Positions 27,579 to 36,373 of a stretch of 64,000 bases of DNA are shown here, piece by piece. A program made the position numbers and the translations under genes. Source of the DNA: Lacibacter sediminis (GTDB lineage Bacteria; Bacteroidota; Bacteroidia; Chitinophagales; Chitinophagaceae); the NCBI RefSeq assembly GCF_014168535.1, contig NZ_CP060007.1, positions 5,055,653-5,119,652 of the forward strand, written 5' to 3'. The notes under the pieces are model-generated. The model made no database searches. It saw nothing but the letters and a program-made list of their open reading frames with translations, and was not told the origin of the DNA. Each line of letters begins with the position of its first letter. The stretch's first letter is position 1.

Positions 27579-28058
27579 TTATTTTGCTTTAACTATTTTA
27601 AATGATTTTAACTGGCGGTTATTATTCTGGATATTGAGAATAAAAAAGCTTCTTGAATAACTGCCTAATTCTATTTCTGTAATTGTATTTCTGATTTGTG
27701 CGCTCTTCAAAAGCTTTCCTTCACTATCGTAAAGAGAATAGCGGTAACTACTCAAAAACGGATCAGCAATTTTTAATTGAACAGTATTTGTTGTTGGATT
27801 AGGGAAAACAGAAGCAGACAAAATCATATCAATACGAGGCAATGAAGTAATCACTGATATCTCGTAAGGAAGTTGAAGTCCGCCGGATAATGAGCCGCCA
27901 GGTCCTTTGCTATCGGGAATAATAAGTTCTCCCACACTGTAGGTAACGCTTCCATTTATACCAGTTGCTTTACCTCCGGTTGTTACTGTATGTTGCTGGG
28001 CATGAAGTGCAGAAAAGGATAATAGAAGTAAGGGGATTATCAGCAGGCGGCTTTTCAT
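27579..28058 (-). CDS. Small secreted protein with T9SS type A sorting domain
   Basis: The 159-aa product has a signal peptide (ends SALHAQ), a short Gly/Ser-rich middle (TGGKATGINGSVTYSVGELI, a line seen at the start of many T9SS cargo proteins) and a complete type A sorting domain (SVFPNPTTNTVQLKIADP to SFKIVKAK). The region between signal and tail is only about 60 residues, so it has no room for an enzyme domain. It is exported by Sec and T9SS. It lies one base upstream of the FISUMP gene and is the first gene of that pair, so the two may act together at the surface. Confidence 0.85.
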   Translation of the reverse strand: MKSRLLIIPLLLLSFSALHAQQHTVTTGGKATGINGSVTYSVGELIIPDSKGPGGSLSGGLQLPYEISVITSLPRIDMILSASVFPNPTTNTVQLKIADPFLSSYRYSLYDSEGKLLKSAQIRNTITEIELGSYSRSFFILNIQNNNRQLKSFKIVKAK

Positions 28059-28248
28059 AAAACAGATTTAGCGATAAAAATAACCAGAAATATGAAAAAC
28101 TCTAACCGTTTTTAATAAGCGTGTGCTTTGAGCTCTTAACTGTGAAGTTGTGCTGAGGTTCTTTAATTTAACAGGTAGTCATTGGTAATTTCAACAAGTG
28201 CAATTTTGTTTTCTAACAGTAAAATTATTTGACCCAAAGGCATACTTA

Positions 28249-30264
28249 TCATAACGACTTATCAATTTTCACCACTTCTGCCAATGCACCATTGCCTTCC
28301 ACACCCGATGTGAAACCTGAATTGATGCCAAGCTTTACGGTTCCTTCTGTGCTGCCGATGATACCACCTGCCGAACCATTGCCTCCGGCAAACGTAAATG
28401 GGGTGTCGCCAATTTTTACTTCTGCTTTTCCCATAATACCTGCATCGCTGAACTGGTTGTTGTTATCAAACGACACATAAAACATTCCTTTTAATTCTGC
28501 ACCGCCAATACCGCCAAAGAATTTTGCTTCACCACCAACACCTGCAGCAAGCGTAGTTGTTCCTGTTCTGAAATTGTGTTCATAATTGGCCTGCCAAAAC
28601 TTGCCTGCTTCAATTACATACTTGTTACAGTCAGCTTTTATCTTGGCCACCTTGACATCAATTTCAACATTCAGCCAAGACGGACAACTGAGATCAAGAT
28701 TGCGTGAAGAAGCAATTAAACTATCGGCCTCGGCAGTGGTAAGGCTTACACTACATTCCATCGGCGGATCTAAAAACTGGCCGCTTCCCCAGCACTGACT
28801 CAACACAACGAAATACTGTTGCAGGTTACGGTACACCATAATTCTGTTTCCTGCACTGGGATCAAGTGAAACAATATTAATGAGATCATTCAGATATTCT
28901 CGCCAGATCCCCATTGCACGGTTACCTCTTTTTGTAACAAACGCATTGTACTGTGCCACAAATGCGTCCATGATTGGTTTCTTCAGGTCGCAGCATTTTT
29001 TAATGTAGGCTTCCTGTTCACCAAACGTAGCGCCTGCCGGTGCCTGCGGACATTTCAGCGCCATCATTTTTTCATTGTATTCGTTGAGCAGTTGTTCAAT
29101 ATGATTAATATCAAGTTGATTGAAGAACAACAGTTCTTCTGATGTATATACTTTGTGTAAATCTTCAAGTAACGCTTCCACATAGTCGGCATAAATACCG
29201 GGCATCTGTTCACCATCTCTTTTTATTTCTTCAGGAGAAAGTTGCGCCTTGCTGTTCCAGTAAAGCATTTCCGCCATCACTGACTGACCAAATGCTTCAC
29301 CTTTTATTTTAGCTTCAGCTGTTTGATCTGTTGTCTCAGGTAATGAAGGCACTTTAAAATTCTGGAAAGAGAGTTCTCCAAAATAATTACGACTTGGAAT
29401 GTTGCGCTTCTTGCGGAGTTGATAAATATTAAATGCTTTGTCTTTACCACGCATCAAAGCCATGGTGCTTCTGCGGTAAGCTACTTCCAATTCCTTTTCA
29501 AAATACTTCATGCCTTCTTCATACTGTTCATAGAAGAATTTGATCATACCCATGCTGCGGTTTGCTTCGGGGTTCAACGGATCATATTGCAGACATTGTT
29601 TTAAAAACATTTCAGCTAAACCAATATCACCAAGGCCGAGATAAGCCTGCCCCATATTGTTCAGCAGCATACTGTTATTGGGATCGCTTTGTAATTGATT
29701 CATTAAAATAGGAATGGCTTTATGTTGAAAGCCCGTCATGTTCATGATAGCAGCAACATTGTTCCAACCGGTTTGATCATTCACATCTTTCAACGCAGCT
29801 TCGATTGCAATAAGAAGTGATTGCTCCGGCTTATCAGCATAAAAAGTTCCGATAGCAGATTGCTGAAGTGTTTCGGCATTTTGGCCCGTCACTATTTTCT
29901 TTACTTCCTGCAACACGGTTGGTTTCACAACTGTTTCAATTTGTTGCTTTGTTGTACGCAACATATCGCTCAGCTGAATTAATGTGGGAGGTTGTGTTGG
30001 GATGAGCGATAATCGCTTCGCATCTTTTAACGGCAGTTGCACTTTAAAATCAGGCAGCGTCATTTCATCTATTTTAAAATTCGCTTCCTGTGCAATCTGT
30101 TTTGCCTGTGCACTGTACTGCTTCTGCATTTGTTTTTTATAAGCTTCGAGTTCTGTCGGGCTCATCTTCATCATCTTATTCACATCTGGCATCGTGGGTT
30201 TGGTTTGTGCAAAGCCCAATGACATAGAGAGTAATATAAATAAGCTCGATAAAAGTGTTTTCAT
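28249..30264 (-). CDS. Secreted TPR-containing protein of unknown function
   Basis: The start is placed at ATG 30264, which opens the signal peptide MKTLLSSLFILLSMSLGFAQ; the longer frame adds seven residues. The 671-aa product has TPR-like repeats around residues 180-270 (MLLNNMGQAYLGLGDIGLAEMFLKQCLQYDPLNPEANR, seen in two adjoining parts). After a helical middle with a CPQAP...KKCCDLKKP cysteine cluster, the C-terminus is Gly-rich (FAGGNGSAGGIIGSTEG) and looks beta-structured. An N-terminal KMMKMSPTELEAYKKQMQKQ helix is highly charged. I do not recognise a named family. TPRs suggest protein-protein contacts in the periplasm. It stands alone, divergent from the tricorn-like protease. Confidence 0.7.
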   Translation of the reverse strand: MKTLLSSLFILLSMSLGFAQTKPTMPDVNKMMKMSPTELEAYKKQMQKQYSAQAKQIAQEANFKIDEMTLPDFKVQLPLKDAKRLSLIPTQPPTLIQLSDMLRTTKQQIETVVKPTVLQEVKKIVTGQNAETLQQSAIGTFYADKPEQSLLIAIEAALKDVNDQTGWNNVAAIMNMTGFQHKAIPILMNQLQSDPNNSMLLNNMGQAYLGLGDIGLAEMFLKQCLQYDPLNPEANRSMGMIKFFYEQYEEGMKYFEKELEVAYRRSTMALMRGKDKAFNIYQLRKKRNIPSRNYFGELSFQNFKVPSLPETTDQTAEAKIKGEAFGQSVMAEMLYWNSKAQLSPEEIKRDGEQMPGIYADYVEALLEDLHKVYTSEELLFFNQLDINHIEQLLNEYNEKMMALKCPQAPAGATFGEQEAYIKKCCDLKKPIMDAFVAQYNAFVTKRGNRAMGIWREYLNDLINIVSLDPSAGNRIMVYRNLQQYFVVLSQCWGSGQFLDPPMECSVSLTTAEADSLIASSRNLDLSCPSWLNVEIDVKVAKIKADCNKYVIEAGKFWQANYEHNFRTGTTTLAAGVGGEAKFFGGIGGAELKGMFYVSFDNNNQFSDAGIMGKAEVKIGDTPFTFAGGNGSAGGIIGSTEGTVKLGINSGFTSGVEGNGALAEVVKIDKSL

Positions 30265-30314
30265 CTGACTAGTTTTTGAGAACATAAAAATAGAATCGGT
30301 GTTTGCTGTTAATA

Positions 30315-30326
30315 GCAGTATACTGC
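30315..30326. promoter_or_regulatory. Perfect 12-bp palindrome between divergent genes
   Basis: GCAGTATACTGC is its own reverse complement. It lies about 50 bases upstream of the TPR gene start and about 110 bases upstream of the tricorn-like gene, where a transcription factor could act on either. No regulator gene is adjacent, so this is only a candidate operator. Confidence 0.35.
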
Positions 30327-30372
30327 ATCAATTGAATTTTCAAGCGAATGAATTGTAAACGCAATTGGTTTT

Positions 30373-30406
30373 AAACCACCGGGGTTTTTGGAAACACCGG
30401 TGGTTT
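30373..30406 (+). terminator. Terminator-like hairpin with no gene upstream
   Basis: Arms AAACCACCGGGGTTT (30373-30387) and AAACACCGGTGGTTT (30392-30406) pair with a single mismatch around loop TTGG and are followed by TCTTTACCTT. It stands between divergent genes, 31 bases before the tricorn-like start, so it ends no annotated gene. It may end a short RNA or attenuate the downstream gene. Confidence 0.6.
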
Positions 30407-30436
30407 TCTTTACCTTCTCCAACCAAACATTTGCAT

Positions 30437-33400
30437 ATGAGAAAAAATCAAGTTCAGTTTCATGTACTGCTATTACTCTGCATTACATTCTTTTCCCTCA
30501 CATCATCAGCACAAGGCACATTATTGTTGCGGCAACCATCCGTGAGCAAACAACATATTGTATTTGTTCATGGCGATGATCTGTGGGTGGTATCCCGTGA
30601 TGGTGGTGATGCACGCCGGTTAACAACTGCTGTTGGCGCAGAAACTAATCCACGCATCAGTGCCGATGGAAAATGGGTTGCCTTTACCGGGCAATACGAT
30701 GGTAATACGGATGTATATCTGGTATCCATTGATGGTGGCGCACCAAAGCGTCTTACCTGGCACCCAACGCCCGATCTTGTACAGGGTTGGACAAATGATA
30801 ACAAGATCATTTTCACATCCGACAGGATGGGTTATCCAACTGCCAACACAAAATTTTATACGGTTGCAACAACAGGTGGCACACCCGAACCAATGATCAT
30901 TCCTTTTGGTTTTGTTGGCAGCTTGAGTGATGATGGCAGTATGATGGCATATCAACCGCATCGTTTCTGGGATCCTGAATGGAGAAACTATCGTGGCGGA
31001 CAGGCGCAACCCATCTGGATCTTCAACATGAAAACACAGGAAACAACCAAAACAATTCAGGGCGACAGGGAACGACACACAGCACCGGTTTGGGAGAATG
31101 GTATTTTATATTTTCTAAGTGAACAGGATTATGCAAACAATGTATGGTCGTACAATCCAAAAACAAAAGCACAGAAACAACTTACGTTTCATAAAGATTA
31201 TGATGTAAAGAATTTGTCAGCAAGCAACGGCGTACTTATTTACGAGCAAGGTGCACGTTTGCACAGTTATGATATTGCTACAGGCAAAACAAAACCATTA
31301 ACCATCAATGCAAATGGTGATCTCAATTGGGGCCGTGCAAGGTGGAATAATATTTCAGGTGCACAACTTACAAATGCAAGTCTTTCACCAACGGGTAAAC
31401 GGGCTTTGTTTGAACATCGTGGTGAAATTTTTTCGGTACCAAAAGAAAATGGCGACTGGAGAAATATTTCCCGCACTACAAGTGCTGCTGACCGTTATCC
31501 TGCATGGTCGGCCGATGGACAAAAAATTGCCTGGTTCTCTGATGCAAGTGGTGAATACCAGTTGATGGTTGCCGGCCAAGATGGATTGGGAACACCCAAA
31601 GCATACCCTATCCCCAATAAAAAATTCTATTACTATCCATCATGGTCGCCCGATGGAAAATACATTGCGTTTACTGATACCGATTACAATCTCTGGAACA
31701 TGGATCTTGCAAGTGGTAAAGCAACATTGGTAGCTACTGACAGGCTTGCACATCCAAACAGAACATTACATCCGGTATGGTCACCCGATAGTAAATGGAT
31801 CGCTTATGTACAGATCATGGAGAACCAGTTTAAAGCTGTGAAAGTGTACAATGTGGATGAAAATAAAAGTACCGCCATCACCGATGGTTTGAGTGATGCG
31901 ATCAGTCCGCAGTGGGATGAAAGTGGAAAATATTTATACTTTCTTGCCAGCACCGATTATGCATTAAGCACCGGCTGGTTAGATATGAGCAGTTATAACT
32001 ATCCGGTTACACGTGCATTGTACATGGCTGTTCTTTCAAAAGAAACTTCAAATCCATTTGAACCAAAGAGTGATGAAGAGCCAACAAAACCCGGCGAAGA
32101 AAAATCTGTACTTACAACTAAGAACACGGGTGATACGGTAAAGCCTGTTGTAACAAAACCAACAGGCGTAAGAGTGAAGATCGATTTTGATGGCATTGAT
32201 CAACGCATCATTTCTGTAAATATTCCGGTACGTGATTACCAGGATCTGGTAGCTGGTCCTGATGGACACGTGTTTATTGCAGAAGCGATTCCCAATGAAA
32301 ATGGTTTTGTTTTGCATCGCTATAGTATCAAAGACAGAAAAGCAATTGAATTCCTGAGAGGTATTTCATTTGCATCTTCCAGCTTCGATCGAAAAAATTT
32401 ACTGTACAGCAGTGGACCGTCATGGTTTATTGTAAATACTGTTGCAGGTGCACCGAGGCCAGGTGATGGAAGATTACAAACAGATGGTATGCGGGTGTAT
32501 GTTGATCCGTCAAAAGAAGCAGAACAGATTTTTAAAGAAGGCTGGCGTTACCAACGTGATTTTCTCTATGTTGATAATACACATGGTGCGCCATGGAACA
32601 AAGTGTACGATTGGTATCAACCTTGGTTAAAACATGTGAAGCATCGTTCTGATCTGAATTACATCATTGATATTCTTGGTGGTGAAATAGCTGTTGGTCA
32701 CTCTTACACATCCGGTGGTGATTTTCCGCAAGTACCAACCATTCCTGTTGGATTACTCGGTGCTAACTATGCAGTCGATAAAGGTTTCTTCAAGATCACA
32801 AAAATATTTACTGGCGAAAACTGGAATCCTGAATTACGTTCGCCTTTAAGTGGGCCTGGTATGAATGTAAAAGAAGGTGAGTATTTGGTTGAAGTAGATG
32901 GACGGCAATTAACAGCAGATATGAATTTGTATAGTTTGTTTGAAGGCACTGCTAACCGGCAGATTAAAATTCGTGTCAACAACAAACCATCATTAGAAGG
33001 AGCAAGATCAATTACTGTTGTGCCCGTTGCAAATGAAGCGGGTTTACGTTCAAGAGCCTGGGTTGAAAACAACAGAAGGAAAGTAAATGAACTATCTGGA
33101 GGCAAGTTGGCTTATGTGTATGTTCCTAACACTGGCAACCCGGGTTACACATCTTTCAACCGTTACTATTTTGCACAACAGGATAAACAGGGTGCTGTTA
33201 TTGATGAACGAAATAATGGTGGTGGTTCTGCAGCTGATTATATGATTGATGTGATGGGAAGAAAACTGCAAGGTTATTTCAACAACCGTGTTGAAGGTCA
33301 CAAGGTATCTACTACTCCAATGGCGGGCATCTTTGGTCCGAAGGTGATGATCATCAATGAAAATGCTGGTTCAGGCGGTGATCTGTTACCATATATGTTC

Positions 33401-33721
33401 AGGAAAAGTAAGCTTGGTCCATTAGTAGGTACACGCACCTGGGGCGGCTTGGTTGGTACATGGGATACACCTCCGTTTATTGATGGCGGAAGAATGGTTG
33501 CACCACGTGGCGGTTTCTTTGACACCGATGGTAAATGGGCAGTGGAAGGAGAAGGCATTGCTCCGGATATTGAAGTGTTTTATGATCCCAAAGCATTGAT
33601 TGAAGGAAGAGATCCGCAACTCGAACGGGCTGTGCAGGAAGCATTGAAATTATTGAAGACTGAAGGAATCGAATTGAAAAAAGAACCGGCAGCACCGATA
33701 CGTTACAAGCGACCATCTTAA
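30437..33721 (+). CDS. Tricorn-like protease (beta-propeller, PDZ, S41 core), secreted
   Basis: The start is placed at ATG 30437, giving a signal peptide (ending TSSAQG) and a 1094-aa product; 24 upstream residues in the long frame are not signal-like. Order: TolB/WD-type beta-propeller (residues about 25-560, with repeats such as NPRISADGKWVAFTGQYDG and YPSWSPDGKYIAFTDTD), a Pro/Lys/Glu-rich spacer (SDEEPTKPGEEKS), a second beta region, a PDZ-like stretch (NVKEGEYLVEVDGRQL), and an S41 core. The nucleophile is Ser979 in NENAGSGGDLLPYMF, with the acidic partner in VEGEGIAPDIEV. Tricorn in archaea degrades peptides in the cytosol; Bacteroidetes homologues are exported, and a periplasmic peptide-degrading role is inferred. 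A terminator follows. Confidence 0.9.
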   Translation: MRKNQVQFHVLLLLCITFFSLTSSAQGTLLLRQPSVSKQHIVFVHGDDLWVVSRDGGDARRLTTAVGAETNPRISADGKWVAFTGQYDGNTDVYLVSIDGGAPKRLTWHPTPDLVQGWTNDNKIIFTSDRMGYPTANTKFYTVATTGGTPEPMIIPFGFVGSLSDDGSMMAYQPHRFWDPEWRNYRGGQAQPIWIFNMKTQETTKTIQGDRERHTAPVWENGILYFLSEQDYANNVWSYNPKTKAQKQLTFHKDYDVKNLSASNGVLIYEQGARLHSYDIATGKTKPLTINANGDLNWGRARWNNISGAQLTNASLSPTGKRALFEHRGEIFSVPKENGDWRNISRTTSAADRYPAWSADGQKIAWFSDASGEYQLMVAGQDGLGTPKAYPIPNKKFYYYPSWSPDGKYIAFTDTDYNLWNMDLASGKATLVATDRLAHPNRTLHPVWSPDSKWIAYVQIMENQFKAVKVYNVDENKSTAITDGLSDAISPQWDESGKYLYFLASTDYALSTGWLDMSSYNYPVTRALYMAVLSKETSNPFEPKSDEEPTKPGEEKSVLTTKNTGDTVKPVVTKPTGVRVKIDFDGIDQRIISVNIPVRDYQDLVAGPDGHVFIAEAIPNENGFVLHRYSIKDRKAIEFLRGISFASSSFDRKNLLYSSGPSWFIVNTVAGAPRPGDGRLQTDGMRVYVDPSKEAEQIFKEGWRYQRDFLYVDNTHGAPWNKVYDWYQPWLKHVKHRSDLNYIIDILGGEIAVGHSYTSGGDFPQVPTIPVGLLGANYAVDKGFFKITKIFTGENWNPELRSPLSGPGMNVKEGEYLVEVDGRQLTADMNLYSLFEGTANRQIKIRVNNKPSLEGARSITVVPVANEAGLRSRAWVENNRRKVNELSGGKLAYVYVPNTGNPGYTSFNRYYFAQQDKQGAVIDERNNGGGSAADYMIDVMGRKLQGYFNNRVEGHKVSTTPMAGIFGPKVMIINENAGSGGDLLPYMFRKSKLGPLVGTRTWGGLVGTWDTPPFIDGGRMVAPRGGFFDTDGKWAVEGEGIAPDIEVFYDPKALIEGRDPQLERAVQEALKLLKTEGIELKKEPAAPIRYKRPS

Positions 33722-33739
33722 TTTTAATTAGGTAAATTG

Positions 33740-33771
33740 AAAAAATCCCCTCGTTGCTGAGGGGATTTTTT
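33740..33771 (+). terminator. Terminator of the tricorn-like gene
   Basis: Stem AAAAATCCCCTC (33741-33752) with GAGGGGATTTTT (33759-33770), loop GTTGCT, plus one outer A-T pair and a following T run. It begins 19 bases after the stop codon. Confidence 0.9.
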
Positions 33772-33856
33772 TGTGTTATGCAACCGATGTCGATCTTATT
33801 TGATTTTCATTTAATGAAATAAAAACATTGTTTCTTTGTTTCCTCAATTTACTTCA

Positions 33857-34306
33857 ATGCTTACTGAAACACTGGCAACTATTTTCCAACGGGATCTTAC
33901 AAAACTCTACTCTGAAATTGAACAATATAAAAATGAAGAAAGACTTTGGGTAACCGAACAATCAATTGCTAATTCAGCAGGTAATCTTTGCCTTCATTTA
34001 GTTGGTAATCTTAAAACTTATATTGGTGCCGAGCTGGGTGGATTTGCTTACACAAGAAACCGTGATCTTGAATTTTCATTAAAGGGTGTACCAAAGGCAG
34101 ATTTACTTACAATGGTGGCAGAAACAAGAACCATTGTTGATGAAACATTGCGTAAGCTTCCGGCAAATACATTGCAGGATGAATACCCCATGCTGGTTTT
34201 TACCGAAAAAACCTCAACTGAATTTTTTCTTATACATCTTGCTGCACATTTAAGTTATCACCTCGGACAGATTAATTACCACCGGCGCTTACTGGATACA
34301 CAATAA
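33857..34306 (+). CDS. DinB-like four-helix protein (DUF1572 type)
   Basis: The start at ATG 33857 gives 149 residues; the longer frame begins at an unlikely codon and adds MFPQFTS. The product has the DinB/YfiT superfamily pattern: a first helix (LTKLYSEIEQYKNEERLWV), then AGNLCLHLVGNLKTYIG with the first His ligand, and a C-terminal helix HLAAHLSYHLGQINYHRRLL with the further His ligands. Proteins of this superfamily bind a divalent metal through three His; some are thiol-dependent transferases, but most, including this one, have no known substrate. It has no signal peptide. It lies 42 bases upstream of a GNAT gene and may be co-transcribed. Confidence 0.8.
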   Translation: MLTETLATIFQRDLTKLYSEIEQYKNEERLWVTEQSIANSAGNLCLHLVGNLKTYIGAELGGFAYTRNRDLEFSLKGVPKADLLTMVAETRTIVDETLRKLPANTLQDEYPMLVFTEKTSTEFFLIHLAAHLSYHLGQINYHRRLLDTQ

Positions 34307-34348
34307 TTTTGCTCAAAGATTTTTATCTTGAGTAAAGAATAACTACCG

Positions 34349-34804
34349 ATGCTAAGTCTTATCAAAACAAATTCTGACAGCAGCGACTTCCGTTCACTGG
34401 TTGTATTACTCGATGCCGATCTGCAGGAACGCTACGGTGAACAACAGGCATTCTTTTCGCAATTCAATAAGCTCGATCATATTCATCATGTAATTGTGGC
34501 TTATGAAAATAACCAGCCGGTTGGTTGTGGAGCATTTAAAGAATATGAACTGGGAGTTGCAGAAATCAAACGTATGTATGTAAAACCAACACATCGTGGT
34601 AAAGGAATTGCCGGTGCTATCTTATCTGATCTTGAGCAATGGGCAAAAGAAGAAGGTTTCAAAAGCTGCATACTTGAAACTGGTTTTAATCAACCGGAAG
34701 CGATTAGGGTTTATGAGCGTGAAGGTTATAAACACATTCCCAACTACGGGCAATATGTTGGTGTAGAGATCAGTCTTTGTATGAAAAAGTTTTTAGTTGA
34801 ATAA
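34349..34804 (+). CDS. GNAT-family N-acetyltransferase
   Basis: The 151-aa product shows the GNAT core: a beta strand with VIVAYENNQPVGCGAFKEYE, the acetyl-CoA pyrophosphate loop VKPTHRGKGIAGAILSDLEQWA (motif A, R/Q-x-x-G-x-G/A form RGKGIAG) and the C-terminal ETGFNQPEAIRVYEREGYKHI. The length is normal for a single-domain cytosolic GNAT. The acceptor (small molecule or protein) cannot be read from the sequence. It is distinct from the GNAT at 46488-47204 that heads the arginine operon. It is followed by the inverted repeat GGTTAA-N6-TTAACC, which starts right after its stop codon. Confidence 0.88.
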   Translation: MLSLIKTNSDSSDFRSLVVLLDADLQERYGEQQAFFSQFNKLDHIHHVIVAYENNQPVGCGAFKEYELGVAEIKRMYVKPTHRGKGIAGAILSDLEQWAKEEGFKSCILETGFNQPEAIRVYEREGYKHIPNYGQYVGVEISLCMKKFLVE

Positions 34805-34822
34805 GGTTAAAACATGTTAACC
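34805..34822. promoter_or_regulatory. Inverted repeat GGTTAA-N6-TTAACC
   Basis: GGTTAA (34805-34810) and TTAACC (34817-34822) are separated by AACATG, which completes a near-perfect 18-base palindrome. It stands about 55 bases upstream of the NlpE-like lipoprotein gene. It could be an operator for that gene; it lacks a T tract, so a terminator role is less likely. Confidence 0.35.
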
Positions 34823-34875
34823 CCTGCTATTTTATGTAATAGTGAAACAAAAATTTTAACCATAAATCAAAAAAA

Positions 34876-35331
34876 ATGAAACATCTGATCTTTTTTGTGT
34901 TTACTCTTATTCTTTTATCAGCTTGCTCAAATGATTCAGCTAAAACTGATCAAACAGCAACTGATACCGCCATTACAGCTCCTGTTGCAGAAACTAAAGC
35001 AGACAATAGTAAGAACGCTCTTGATTGGGCAGGAGTTTACAAAGGAACTGTACCATGTGCAGATTGTGAGGGTATTGAAACAACCATCACGATTGCTAAT
35101 GATTCAAGCTATGTGCTTTCGCTCAATTACCTTGGTAAAAAAGAAGCAGCGCCAATTGAGAAAAAAGGAACATTTAGCTGGAATGCCGCAGGCAATACCA
35201 TCACACTTAACGGTATTACTGATGGTGCCAATCAATACCTCGTTGGAGAAAACAGATTGATACAGCTTGATCTGAACGGCGAACGCATTAGCGGCGATCT
35301 TGCAAAAAAATACGAGCTGAGCAAACAATAG
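34876..35331 (+). CDS. NlpE-like lipoprotein (copper resistance NlpE N-terminal domain)
   Basis: The 151-aa product is a lipoprotein: the signal peptide ends in the lipobox LLSAC, followed by a Ser/Asp/Thr-rich tether. The folded part has the NlpE N-terminal pattern DWAGVYKGTVPCADCEGIETTITI with a CADC motif, then alternating strands and a final ENRLIQLDLNGERISGDLAKKYELSK. In E. coli NlpE senses lipoprotein or surface stress and the Cys pair can respond to copper or redox state; the E. coli signalling partner (CpxA) is not known in this phylum, so an envelope-stress role here is inference. The C-terminal OB-fold domain of E. coli NlpE is missing, which is usual for short Bacteroidetes members. 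Confidence 0.85.
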   Translation: MKHLIFFVFTLILLSACSNDSAKTDQTATDTAITAPVAETKADNSKNALDWAGVYKGTVPCADCEGIETTITIANDSSYVLSLNYLGKKEAAPIEKKGTFSWNAAGNTITLNGITDGANQYLVGENRLIQLDLNGERISGDLAKKYELSKQ

Positions 35332-35395
35332 AAATCGTACAACATGCAACTGTAGCCGTGGGTGTGCAGTCTGTATTTGTATTAATTAATCGCAA

Positions 35396-35686
35396 ATGAA
35401 CAAACAACAAACCTCTCTTATCTTTTGCCTGGTAATGGATGCAGTGGGCTATGCCACGTATGCAGTTCCTTTTCTTGGTGAGTTTGGTGATTTGATCTGG
35501 GCGCCGGTCTCTGCTCTTATTTTCTTCCGCACATTTGGCGGCTTTAAAGGTGCTTTTGGTTCGGCTTTTAACTTTGTTGAAGAGCTCTTACCATGGACTG
35601 ATTTTGTTCCCAGCTTTACACTCATGTGGGCATGGAATTATTTCGGACGAAAGAAAACCAGTATTGCAATTCAACCAGCCAGATAA
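35396..35686 (+). CDS. Small membrane protein of unknown function
   Basis: The 96-aa product starts with a short polar end (MNKQQTS) and then has two or three hydrophobic segments (LIFCLVMDAVGYATYAVPFLG; LIWAPVSALIFFRTFGGF; FVPSFTLMWAWNYF) with Gly- and Phe-rich loops and a basic tail (GRKKTS). It resembles small inner-membrane proteins found widely in Bacteroidetes with no assigned function. It is followed within two bases by a strong bidirectional hairpin, supporting it as a real transcription unit end. Confidence 0.7.
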   Translation: MNKQQTSLIFCLVMDAVGYATYAVPFLGEFGDLIWAPVSALIFFRTFGGFKGAFGSAFNFVEELLPWTDFVPSFTLMWAWNYFGRKKTSIAIQPAR

Positions 35687-35687
35687 T

Positions 35688-35718
35688 AAAAACGTCGCAC
35701 AAAAAGTGCGACGTTTTT
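35688..35718. terminator. Bidirectional terminator
   Basis: Stem AAAAACGTCGCAC (35688-35700) with GTGCGACGTTTTT (35706-35718), loop AAAAA, followed by more T on the plus strand. It separates convergent genes. Confidence 0.9.
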
Positions 35719-35719
35719 T

Positions 35720-36331
35720 TTAGTTCTTATTCGTTCCATACCGCCACGGATCATTTGTATCTTTTGAGGGGCGCATGTCTTCATCTTTCTCCTTATCATA
35801 CACACGCAGGTAAACTGTCCATTCAAAATTCTGATACTCCGCTACAAGATCAATCACCAGTTTGCTGAATTCGCCTGTTACATCATTAATATGAAACTGG
35901 TTGCTCCACAAACGCAATTCTTCTGATGGTGCACTGTAAGTACCACTTGCGGTAATACTGTTGTTTGCTCCTTTGCTGAAAAGTGATTTACCCAATATAT
36001 CATTGTAATAAGCTTTGTATTGCTTTTGCATTTCTTTTGTTTCTTCTGTTACAAGGAGTTTTGCTTCCCAAAGCCAGTTAATTTTTTTATTAGCCGGGTA
36101 ACCAAGAATTTTTGTTTCAACTGCTCCTTTCAGTTCCACTTTAGAACTGTACTCAATAACGCTTGGGTCTCCCTGGTTCTGTGTACCCTTGATCAATGCA
36201 AACTGATTGGGATAATCGTTAATTACTTTTTCTAATTGTGGGCGAATGGTGGAGAGTGTGTTCTTCGTTTGTGCAGATGACAAGAAAGCAATCAGGATAA
36301 TTGCTGATGATAGCATTAGTTTTTTCGTCAT
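35720..36331 (-). CDS. Secreted protein of unknown function
   Basis: The start at ATG 36331 opens the signal peptide MTKKLMLSSAIILIAFLSSA; the longer frame adds 11 residues. The mature part of the 203-aa product is a mixed alpha/beta domain (NTLSTIRPQLEKVINDYPNQ, then strands EYSSKVELKGAVETKILGY and ELRLWSNQFHINDVTGEFSK, and a final WTVYLRVYDKEKDEDMRPS). No family was recognised and no catalytic motif is seen. It lies ten bases downstream of the ICMT-like membrane protein, so both may be co-transcribed. Confidence 0.6.
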   Translation of the reverse strand: MTKKLMLSSAIILIAFLSSAQTKNTLSTIRPQLEKVINDYPNQFALIKGTQNQGDPSVIEYSSKVELKGAVETKILGYPANKKINWLWEAKLLVTEETKEMQKQYKAYYNDILGKSLFSKGANNSITASGTYSAPSEELRLWSNQFHINDVTGEFSKLVIDLVAEYQNFEWTVYLRVYDKEKDEDMRPSKDTNDPWRYGTNKN

Positions 36332-36373
36332 GGATAGAGATTTGATTGCAATATAGTAAAACAAATCTTTCTA

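Noticed and set aside
30388..30579. Plus-strand 63-codon frame at the start of the tricorn-like gene
   Set aside because: It overlaps the signal peptide region of the real gene in another frame and has no conserved feature.
34313..34336. Terminator after the DinB-like gene
   Set aside because: The hairpin CTCA/TGAG is short, has a bulge and no T tract, so it does not support a transcript end before the GNAT gene.
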